Positions 50,341 to 61,300 of a stretch of DNA of 64,000 nucleotides are shown piece by piece. Made by a program: the position numbers and the translations under genes. The stretch is from positions 13,023,714 to 13,087,713 of the forward strand of contig CM029111.1 of assembly GCA_016859345.1 (NCBI GenBank). Reading direction: 5' to 3'. The notes beneath the pieces are model-generated. The model saw only the letters and a list, made by a program, of their open reading frames with translations, was not told the origin of the DNA and searched no databases. The first letter of the stretch is position 1, and every line of letters starts with the position of its first letter. The DNA comes from Istiophorus platypterus. Taxonomy: Eukaryota > Chordata > Actinopteri > Istiophoriformes > Istiophoridae.

Positions 50341-53300
50341 GGCGAGGAACATAACAGGAATTAAATATAGTTACCTCCCAGAAGGAAATTAGATCGGCAA
50401 CTGCAAAAACAAAGTGTGCTAAAGTCAGCCATTGATGTTTATCACCTGCTGTAGCAACATCTGTTTTGGGGTCAATATTTTCTTATGCATCACGAGTGTC
50501 AGACATTACACATTTTAAAAAGCAGAAAATACACATGGCTTGGATTGTTATGTGATTAATATGATGGACACTCTGGTAATTGACCTTGAGAGCATTAATG
50601 CCTTGTTCTTCATTTGATCTTGCCTTTCCTAAGTCCCAACTGCCTCAAAGCCATGACCAACAGCTTGTAATGCCACAACCTCAATTATGTAATATATCGT
50701 AACATAAGAAGCACACTGCAGACGAAGGGATAAGCACCTTGTTCACAATGTGTGAGCTTCACCAGTATCCAAGCAAGGCTGGGATTCAATCCAGAGTCCA
50801 ATAGTGAATGTGTTTCAACATCATCAGACAACCAAAGTTCAATGGCGAGTTTGACTTCCAGCCACATTCCTTTATTAAAGTCATAGTCCAGATTAATAGA
50901 AATTCCTGTTGACCGCTATCCAACCACCCGACGGCCACCATCAAATGATCACAGTCTAAGCAGCTCTTAATGCTGCATGTTTGAAATCCCACCCTAGGGT
51001 GACAGCTCAAACTCTAATTCTTACCTTTTAAGAAAATAAGCCATTTGCCTGCCTTCTCCATGATTAACACTCTACTTAACTGGAACCGAATGTACTACTA
51101 AACAAACCGCTCCCTTATTCCTTCCTCTCATAGCTCTACGCATATGGTCACTGTGATTTGGTGTCTTAGAACAAAATGAACCCACCAATCATTTTCTTGT
51201 CAGCAACTGCTCTGTGGAAGATGAGCACGCTGTCATCGGTAATTACTGCAGTGAGAGAAAAACTTCGCCACTAACTTGTCATTGGTAGCCCTTCCCTCTC
51301 CCCTCTGTCTATATTCATCCCTCCTTACCTCATGCACTGCCCCCCTCCCTTAATAATAACCCACCCGCTTTGAGCATCCATCTGCCTAAACAGAAGAAGC
51401 CTCTCCTTGACAGTCACTGTCTAGGCACCAGCTTGCAGGCAGCCAAAGCAAACGTGTTTTCCCAAAGGATTTAATATCCAGTGGAACCCAGGAGGCAGCG
51501 AGTTTATACCACATCTATAAACCAGTTTCAGGGTCTCAGTGGGAGTAAGGACAAGAGCTGTAGACAGGTAAACCACTCTTCTTCTGTTTGTTTGTGTCTG
51601 TGTGAGACCAAGGGTACATCCTGACCGCGGGGCAGCCCTCACTTCTTTATGATATCCAGCTGGATTACAGTTTATGAAATGATGGAAGAACAACAACTAG
51701 GGAGTTTAGAGAGCACTGCTGAGAGGAATCAGATTTCTGCTTAAAGGAAGACCGGATCCAAGGGTTGATTTGCACTCTGTTTTGTTCTGTAGCGTAGACC
51801 CTAGACATGGTGGTGTATGAAAGACCTATTCTGGCTTTAGTTCTTCCATCCTTTAATAACTTTTTAATCTCAGCCCATGATAAAATACATTCTGGTTTGA
51901 TTTTGGATACAATTAGCATTGTAACTTTGAATATGAGCAGATGACTCAAACACGCAGCAAGATAAAATTACTCTCACCCTCTCTCATTCCCCCACACTCC
52001 TTCATAATTTCATTTGGTCCATCATTGCAGTACATATAACACATTGGTGTACCAACAGCATCTAATACTGAGCATCTGACTTCTGAGAATGGAAATCTCA
52101 GAGCAGCAATTGGTAGCAGTTAGGCTATGTGTAACCAATGACCAGTGATGAAGTTATTATCAGGATCACGGCTAACTATAGTTTGAGAGCCGTGCACCAT
52201 CAGCGTTTATCCTGCGCTCAGTAGGACCCGTCCTCTCGATGACCAAGGTCTTAATGTTTGTAAGCCTGAGATTCATCCTGAATATCCATCCCACATAAAG
52301 CATATGTACTCTCCACCGCGTGTGGAGGAACTAACAAGACTCAAGTCATAATAAATGTACTAAGTTGACCTTTTGACCTTGTTCCGCATGTACACATGGG
52401 TGGATAGAAATAGTAATATCCAAGTCATCTGTAAATGTTTTGAAGGTATTTTTCAGAGTCGCATATAATAAACCGGAGGCAACAAACAGAGCTCAATATA
52501 CATGTTCCGTTCCTATGACTAGTTTCATTCATCTACTTAACATTCTGTCTATTCTTGTGCAATTAGTACCTGGAAAACGTGAGCAGGGGATTGTCAATGT
52601 AGTATTTGCTAGTATGCAATATATAGGTTCAGTAGCCTGAAGGTGCTGCCTGAATGAGGCTGTGCAGTGCTGAAAAACAATGAATTATACCAAACTTAAT
52701 TGTTCTTTCTGGTTTTAGATGAAATAAAGCAAACACTGTACTATATACTTCTTCATACTGTGTGTAATACTGTCTCTCCACGATCTAGAAAATAATTGTT
52801 GCAAAAATACTTCAGACCAAAATGAACATAGATGCAAAAAGATGATACTTTTTTCGATGCATGGTTGTATCATTGGTACTAATGGTCATGTTCACATTCT
52901 ATTTGCAGGTCCCCCTTTTGGCACTTAACTCCTACCACAATGTGGAAAAGGGCGAAGAACACAGGTCCCACTGTGAGACAAAGTACTGTACTGCAATTCT
53001 TCCTTCCTCTTCAAATTTCTTTCTTTTTTTTTTTTTTCTTATTCCTATTCAGTTTTTACTGGCCTGAAGTCTATTTATAAGCAAAGTGGTAACTTCCTGC
53101 AAGACTGGAGGTTATATGTTATCAAAATTCAAGATTCATCCTAAATACCAAAATCAGAAAGTAATACCGTTCTGTAAAAGAAAAAAATCCTGCAATTACT
53201 GAAATTATTGCACGTGAAATGAATGATATAACAATGTATACACTGACAACATCCTACAAGACTATATGGCGTTGATATAGTAAAGTTAATTCATCACCTT

Positions 53301-53704
53301 GAGAAGTGAAAAATGAGCTGCCAAAACATAACACATGTCTGGAGTCAACAAACAATTTAGAGGGTATAAAAGCTCTCCGTGTTGTATAAGCTGAAAGACC
53401 AGTACATCAAGACATGGGCTCCAAAGAAATTTGAAAAATGAAGTGTTTTGTTGTATCAACAAGCTGAGCGATGCTCAGGTTTCAAAACATCTTGAGGTAA
53501 AAACTAGGCAAAAAAAGAAAAAATTTCTTTTAAAATGTAATAGTTAAGTCTATAAAATGAAAAGTGAATTCCCTACAAAGAAACTACTATAGTGAGAGAT
53601 ACACAAGGACGAATTTTAAGGATTCTTTCTGTTCAAGTATGACTAAACTAAGACAAAGAAGGCATCCAAAGGTTTTCTTCTTTTTCTGTTAAAAAAGTTG
53701 GTAA
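50341..53704. other. Intergenic, no gene supported
   Basis: No gene or confident repeat was recognised. The 51.4-51.95 kb part carries two overlapping ORFs of about 90 codons on the minus strand with no recognisable content. Confidence 0.5.
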
Positions 53705-54115
53705 TTGGTTGGTTATTATTAGCCACCGTTCGGCAGCTGTTTTCAGTGATATGCTGTAAAAAAGACCTGCTGCACATTAACTGTTCAGCACCAGACGGGA
53801 GACTGGCACGGTTAGCGACTAGCTGGTGAACATAGTGTAGCTAATGAGCCAGATATTTGGTTATTACAAACCCAAAAAACAGAGCTAAATGAGACTGAGT
53901 ATTGAACTTACATTTGCCAGGTGGCCAGAAACACAACTCCAACTAAAAGCTAATGTAGCTCTGTAACTGCTGGATGTGTAAACAAGAAATAGTTTGCCGA
54001 CTAGTTTGCTATATCAAATTAAAAAGGTAAATGATATGTTAATAATGTTGCCTTCATAGCTTTCCTCCGCTGTCCCAAAGTGGCCAGAAAAGTCAGTTAT
54101 TGCAGGTTTAAGTAT
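53705..54115 (+). repeat. Common percomorph interspersed repeat (~410 bp)
   Basis: Blocks in order are ACTGTTCAGCACCAGACGGG, TTAGCGACTAGCTGGTGAAC, GAGCCAGATATTTGG, TTACATTTGCCAGGTGGCC, AACTGCTGGATGTGTAAAC, ATAGTTTGCCGACTAGTTTG, TTCATAGCTTTCCTCCGCTG and AGTGGCCAGAAAAGTCAGTT. This is one of the longest and best-preserved repeat copies in the window. Confidence 0.7.
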
Positions 54116-55589
54116 GACTGGACTAAAAATAAAACGTATTCTTTCTTCTTTAAAACTAACCATGTATTTGTTATAAGAGAAAAATGTAATGCAACAATTA
54201 ACACTGCGTCTGTATAAGCAATGAAACACGAAAAACATTCACTCCAACCGCATGATGTACAGTAAAGCATCTCCTTAAACTTGTAAAATCCATGAAAATT
54301 ATGCGATATCTCATTCACCCAATTGACAGACACTTCAGGAGCCAATTGGATAAAGGTCTTCCCTCTCAGGCTTCAGTGATAAACCGAGGATGATAAGAAA
54401 ACATCCCTGGATTAAGGTTGCCTGCTGCCCTTTATTGTGACCCTGTCAGTGCCTCAGTTTATTCAGGCCTCCATGAGCTTTCCTTTTCCACATTATGCCT
54501 GACTGGGTCTTCACTTCCAGCCTCTCCACCCACTGTTTATTTGAGTCTCTCTCTAAACTACTCTCTGTGTCTCCCTCTCTTTCCATGAAACCCACTTAGG
54601 AGTAAAGGAAATTAATGTTTCGCCTGGCAATGGATAATCACCAACATTTCCATAAATATAAGGATGAGCCTACAGGACCTAACCTTCAATTTCGAAGAGG
54701 CGAATAATAACGAGAGCCCTCTGTTGGATATGTGTTGTATAAACAGAATATATGCTGCTTCATGTCACTGCAGTGGCTCGTACTGACTGCAATTTCTCCT
54801 CAACCAGGTTTCTCCCTCGTTCATCGATATATTCAACATTTTAATGAGGTGTCTGGCAACAAGTCAGGTAATATGAAAGTGCCGTTGAATTTTTTTAGGT
54901 GGACAACATCTTCTAGTTCTCCATGCATGATCGTACGATGTGAAAACTGTGCTGAGCTATATCCATTATCATGAATAATGGAATAAATATCGAACAATAC
55001 ATTAGGTATTATTGAATACTGTGTCCGCTTGTGACCTATCCTGTCTTTGTGTTCATAACCTGAATTAACTGTTTACTACCTTGCCAAGTCAGTGGCCCTA
55101 AGTTACACATCTGACAGGATGGCAGTTCTCCTATTTCTGTCCTTGTCATAATAATCATTAATCCCGGGATTAATGTTGTTCTCCATCGACTCCCGTGTGA
55201 TCCTCTATCTTTGCATGTCAAAAGCCTGATAAGAAAATGCTCAGCAGCAAAGCAGGTAGGCAGAGGATCACAGAGTGGATTTCATGCACTGCTGTGGGAA
55301 ATGCCTGAGTGTATTATTGTATAGTCAGTTCATTTGACTTGCAGTGCACTGAATACGTACCAGAGCTGAGCCCATCAGTAGATTAATAAAATGAATCTTT
55401 TTTTTCCATTAAAGTTGCCAAACATCCAGACTTCAAGCTTCTACAATATAAACTCTTGCTGCTTTTCTCTGTTTTCTATCATTATAAGTGGACTGTCCGG
55501 GTTTTGGACCGCTGGTTATAACAACAAGCAATTTGACGACCTTGGGCTCTGTGAAATGGAGGCTGACATTTTGACTTTTTTTTTTTTTG
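54116..55589. other. Upstream flank of igfn1, no gene supported
   Basis: No exon is supported. A promoter or untranslated first exon of igfn1 may lie in this block, but nothing decides its position. Confidence 0.4.
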
Positions 55590-55665
55590 ACATTTCGTTA
55601 TTGAATAACCAACAAAATAATTACTTCATGATAATATAATCTTTAGTTGCAGTCCTAAAGTGTAC
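55590..55665. repeat. Terminal fragment of the 6182-6524 repeat family
   Basis: It ends AATCTTTAGTTGCAGTCCT, matching the terminal AATAATTATTAGTTGCAGCCC of the copy in the grm4 intron. Only one end is present. Confidence 0.45.
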
Positions 55666-56121
55666 ATCTAATACTGAGCTACCATATGGTATCGGAATGT
55701 ACCTAATGATCAATTTATATATAAAGATGAGAGCCCAAAATAATAAAATAATCTCTCTGTAGTACAAGGTTGTACATTTAAAAAGGAGCATCCTTATATG
55801 TTTAAAAAGGATGAGGAATGGAACAGTGAATTATATTTTATTTTATCCCACTCCACAGTGTCTACTTTATATAAGAGGTACAGAGCAACTTCAACTTTTA
55901 GTTTATTTTAGCTAATGTGGGCAAAGAAATTCTGTTTAAAAAAATCAAAAGACGGTTATTTAAGATGTAAAGAGTAAAATACCACTTAGAGTGACAGAGA
56001 TGTTTTGTTTAAAGTTTAGGTCTTACCATAAAACCATCACTTGGAGTTTAGGGGCATTGATGTTCTCTCCTCAGATCTCCCCTATCTGAGTCTATAATAT
56101 TATTATTCTTAAATGATGTTA

Positions 56122-56207
56122 ATGAGTAATGATTCTGGTATAACTTTGGAACAAACTAACAGTCATACCAAGCAACAACAGCAAACATGCAGCCTTCACT
56201 GGTTGAA
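56122..56207 (+). CDS. igfn1: Weak candidate first coding exon of igfn1
   Basis: ATG at 56122 opens 28 codons that run without a stop to a good donor (GGTTGAA|GTAAGT). It leaves in phase 2, exactly the phase needed by an acceptor at 56623 (CCATAG|GAGATC) to give a codon for Lys before RSKIPGV. Mammalian IGFN1 begins with a short basic peptide ending in a similar KSRIPGV. The encoded peptide (Gln-rich, TKQQQQTC) is not recognisable and the open stretch could be chance. A second ATG at 56187 lies in another frame before the same donor and does not fit the phase. Confidence 0.2.
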
Positions 56208-56623
56208 GTAAGTTAACTCATAAACAACAGGAATAAATATACAGGGCTCATACTGGACGTTAAAAGTTATTCCTCTGCTTTTTTTCATTGCATCCGAGAT
56301 TTGTGTGCAGCACTTCCCATTTGTGTCGCAGTCCAGAGGCAAATGTTTCTGTCAACACACACGCACACATGCACAGAGCATCACTGGAAATATGTTTGAC
56401 ATTCCTGACATCTGCTGGTAGCAAAAAAGGAATCTGTTCAATTCTACCAGAAAGCAACACTCCCCACTTGGTCTAATCATTTCCAATCCTGCTGCTCCTG
56501 AACCAAACGGATTTTTGACTTTTTCTTTTCAGTTTTAAGTTGTAGAGTTCTTTCTCTTTGAATTATCTAAGATGTTGATTTTAATTATTATTTTTGCTGG
56601 CTTTGTTTAGCCCTCATCCATAG

Positions 56624-56733
56624 GAGATCTAAGATTCCTGGAGTGACGATCACGCAGCATGTTGTAGACATGCCCGAGGGAAAAAGCACCCCAGATTTCC
56701 AGTGTAAACCAGTTCCAGTGACCATCCAGGAAG
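56624..56733 (+). CDS. igfn1: igfn1 exon: N-terminal signature peptide
   Basis: It encodes RSKIPGVTITQHVVDMPE, then GKSTPDFQCKPVPVTIQEG, equivalent to the mammalian N-terminus (KSRIPGV ... PEGKSTPDF ... LTIQEG) that leads into the first Ig domain. Two acceptors are possible: after CCATAG (start 56624) or after GTTTAG (start 56611). Both keep the same open frame. It leaves in phase 1 through GAAG|GTGGGT. Confidence 0.88.
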
Positions 56734-58356
56734 GTGGGTTTTAATTTATTGCAACAGAGCACTAAAGCTGAAGCATTAATACAAATTACACCTAAAAGTA
56801 TTGCATGACAATAAATGATTTGAATTAAGCAAAGTTACATTTTTATTTAATACTACCTTAGTTGCAATATTTCCACATATGCCGTAGGGAAATTGGCTGT
56901 TTTTAAGGTCGTGGTGAACGGGGATCCAAAACCAGAGGTTTCATGGAGAAGAACTAAAGGCAGTGTTTCAGACAAGGACAAATTTCAGTGTAAATATGAC
57001 GAATCAACTGGGGAGCACATATTAGAGGTAAGTGATGCACAGATTTAACATGCTGTAAAGATCCTGTGAGTAGCTACTGCTCACACTTTAGTTCATAATA
57101 GCACATTGTAAAGATGCAAGAATTCAATCTGCATCTTTTATTTTCATTTCTAGATTCGCAAAGTGTCCGCTGCTGAAAACGATACATACAAATGCTATGC
57201 TGTCAACGAATATGGTAAAGCTGTCTGCGCCACGACATTAAGTGTGATTGATGGTAAGAGTTGTTCACGCAATACATATCCAACTGGATCCTGAATATTT
57301 GTTTTGACAACTGCATGTGTGGGGGGGGTCACTTCTTCTCATTTTAGTGTTTAAAATTCTTTACATGTTTTCAATTGCTGAACAAAATCATCACAAGTAA
57401 CTCTTACCGATGTGTAGATCCCCTATAGCTTAATTTATGTTACGAATGTAAAATATACAGAAATCTGAACTGTTTTTTTTTTTTTCAGCTTCAACAAATC
57501 CATCAGATTTCAGAAAATTGCTGAGGAAAAGGTAAGAAAAACAGACATTAAGATTTAAATTTCTAAGCAGACTATTCTTCTTGTGTGTGCGTTTTATCAC
57601 TGATCCTCATTTGGCCATTGATAATCAGAGTTGATTTTTTTTCTTTTAAATGTATGTCTCATACCTTTAGTAAAGTCGAGAGAGCAGATGGGGAAACGGA
57701 CGAAAGATTCTGGGATGCAATGCTGAACGCTGACAGACGAGACTATGAGCGCATCTGTGATGAGCATGGAGTCGAAGATTTGCATTTGATACTTAAGAAA
57801 CTGGAGGAGAAGAAGAAGGAGAGAATACAAAATAGGTTTAAGGTATGAAAACTCCCTGCTCTCACACTAAGTACATTATCTCCAGTAAAATCATCAATAT
57901 AGTTCTTGAAATATTTACTCATGAGCAATAATCATCACTGTTTACTGCTCGTTTCATTTCATAAGCTTCAAGTTTCTCACTGATCAGGTCCCTCTGACAC
58001 GCTCCTCAATCAGCCGTTTCAATTTCTTGTCAGCACCCAAAAGAAGGGTATTATAATGTTACAAAAAAACATCTGTACCTCAGTAGATCTGCAAATTGAG
58101 CTCAAAGTGACAGAAAAAGATCTCTTCAGCTCTTGAGCCGTTTTGTTTTCACATGTATTCATTGTGACTGAAATCTGAGTTTGAAATTTGAGCTCTAAGT
58201 AGCGACCTCAGAAAGTCCAGCTGTGAGATGCAAAAACCCGTAGCCATGGCAAGTACACTGCTTTCTGCTAAAAAAAAAAAACAAAAAAAACAAAAACAAT
58301 ATAATGTGCAGAATATTTAAAGATGCAAAAATTAGATGTGCAGCACTTCACGTGGC

Positions 58357-58394
<38 letters not shown>

Positions 58395-61300
58395 TATTAA
58401 ACAACGTGGTTATACGGCATTTTATTATTTTGGCCTGTAAAAAATATGCTTGGCCAGCGGATATTTCCATCTTTTTTTTCTAGACCCTGCTTAAAGATTC
58501 AAGGTATTGACTTCAAAGTAATGACTGGAAAATGCTGATCATTTACCAAATATTAAATTGCAGTGTGAATATTCACCTCTTCGGCTGCTATTTTTTGACA
58601 TTTTAAAAACATGCACAATACACTATAAATTAATATCATATCAGAGTAAGGGAGTCTGATTTTGCCTGTAACTCCTCTGTGTAACTGGCAGGATGGTGTG
58701 ATTCCCTATGAAGAAGACGAAACAGAGAGACACAGTCTCAAGAGTGTTGGGACGACAAAGGATCACAGCTTTAAAGGTTTGATTCAAAAGGACACAAGGC
58801 TGAAACACGTGGATGTCGACAAGGTCAACCTCCTCAACAGAGAGCTGAATCAGACTGATGCTATAGAAGTCGAGCTCTTGGAGTTTAAACGTAGGTTCAG
58901 TTCCTTTTTTTTATTTTTTCCCAAGATCGTTTGCTCTTTTAAAGCTCAAGTGCAGTAATTCTTTCCCTACTTGAGGGGAGAGTGACATTGGTCTGTTATA
59001 GTTTTTAATGATCATATGAAGGTTTATGTAGTCCAAGGTGATACACACACGCCTAATATCTAATCTTTTTATATGTATGTTTTTCTTTTGTTTTGTTTTG
59101 TTGGGTTTTTTTGTTTTTTTTACAGTTTCGAATGTGGACTTTGTTATCAAAATTCAGGAGATTCAAGTAGAGGAAAGCGAAGATGCCCACTTTGAGTGTG
59201 TCCTGACACACCCACTACCCAGGATATCATGGATGGGCAAGGGCAACATTCTGGAGGAAGGAGAAAAGTACAACATAACTGTGTCAGACCATAAACTGAT
59301 TCACAGGCTGGTGATCAAGGACTGCACCCAGCAGGACAAAGGCATCTATTCAGCTGTAGCTGGCATCACGTCCTGCAGTGCTTGGCTGGTTGTGGAAGGT
59401 AACACTTTACAAGACAGTGTGTGTTGGTGTAATCCTAATGATTTTAATAATTGGGATTTTCCACAAATAAATGTGAGGCATGTGTTTTATTTCATGGCCT
59501 GTAAAAGCTGAGGTTGACCCCACATCTGCTGGTAAGAAGAAACCTCGCAAAACTACTTTGGCTGGCGGAGCAAGGGCCGACCTTGAGAAAGTGGCCAGAG
59601 AGCAACAAATAAAAAACCAAGAAGAGATGGAGAGGATTTTAGCGGCGGAAAAATCAAAGCAAGAGGCAGGAGCACTCAAAGGATTAAAGACATTGACCAC
59701 TGGTGGAAAAGAAGGTGAAAGAACAGCAATCGCAGGACTGGGTAAAACCGCAGGACTGGGTAAAACCGCCGGGGCAGCAAAGGACAAACCGAACGTAGCA
59801 AAAGCCAGCGGCCCGTCTGAGACAAGAGGGAGCAAAGACAGAGCGAAGATTAAAAATTCAAGAGGAGATGGCACAGTATCAAAACTAGATGTTTCAGGGT
59901 GTGTAACAGAAAAAGAAGTGCAAGCCATAGTAGATGGCTCCAAGAACAAGAAAGACGCCAAATCTGGTCAAGCAGATTTTGACAAGGTAACAGGTAAAGT
60001 CGATCTATGCCTCACAATGCATTTCCACCATCAGCACATCAGTGAGTAGTCGGTGCAGGTTAAATGTGTGTTTATGTTTAAAACAGGATGCTACTAAACG
60101 CTGGTTATTTTAGAAGAGGAAACAGCATATAACCTTTCCCTTCGTCGGATGTTAGCTATAAAGCACTGAAGCTCCTTGTCTGTTAGTGCTTTGGTTACAT
60201 GTCACAGACTGAAAAGAGCCCTTCATCTTACTGTCAAATTTTATGGGGCCCACTTTCTAGACTTTCAATGTGTGCTATGTGACCAGGAACAAGTCTACAA
60301 TTTATGTTGTAGTAAAAAAAAAGACTCAAAAGATTATTTATGTCTGTATAGATTTCGCATTATGTTTTCTAAATTTATGCACCTGAGTGAAAGAGCTCCA
60401 GATCGGGCTTGGACTGATTCCTCACTGTTTCTGTGATCTTACTGATTAGGATTAGCTACTTATCGCGAAATTAAGCATCTTATTTTGTTTGGATTACTAT
60501 TCAACTGACAAAAAAAAAAAAAAAAAAGGTGTATATGCATTTATGGTTCCTATCACTGTAAGTTGTCACATCTTTATGGCTGAAATGTACAACTTTTAAC
60601 AGTAAAATATAAATATATCAAAATATAGCCATATAAAAGAATATCAAATGTAACAATTCAAATAAATGATTTTCAAGCTGAAGTATTTGATTATAACCGA
60701 CATACCACAGATGCAAATGAAGGAGGACAGTCTGAGGAAAACGAGGACTTCGGTGGAGCCGCCAATAATTCAAAATACATAAAGCACGGTCAGGAGACAG
60801 AAGATAGAGAAATTGGTAAGATACAGTATCTAGTAAATGTACTGCTCTTAATATCAATAATGGACCGTTTTATCCTGACTGACACCCCTGTTCGAAATGT
60901 GGCTTTGCTCTGTTGATACCCATACTTACATTCTGAACATTATTCATTCTTTTGATCATGCGCAGAGTCCAACGGCAAAGGCGCCGATGTAGAGGTAAAC
61001 CAGATTCAAATGTCTGGCACAAGTCAAAATGAAGTGACTGAGTCTGACGGAAATAAAAACCTCACCGGGACGGTCGGGCACTCAGGACACACAAGGAAGG
61101 TGCAATGGAAACGTCAGACACCTGGTAAGAGGCAGCAGGGATTGAACTGTATTTTCTGGAAAGAGGAAATTACAGAAGCACATGTGACTCAGCACTAGTT
61201 AGACCTGTATCAGGTACACTGTAAAGTAGGAAATGGAAGAAACAGGTTGAATTAGATTTAAATGCTGGAAATCCATCCCACTGGTTTACTACTACTTTAT

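Noticed and set aside
59407..59961. 184-codon minus-strand ORF rich in Ala, Pro and Ser
   Set aside because: Antisense shadow of the Lys/Glu/Ala-rich igfn1 exon, whose composition suppresses stops on the other strand.
60110..60175. Possible extra acidic igfn1 exon starting EEETAYNL after TTTTAG
   Set aside because: No in-phase donor before a stop codon.
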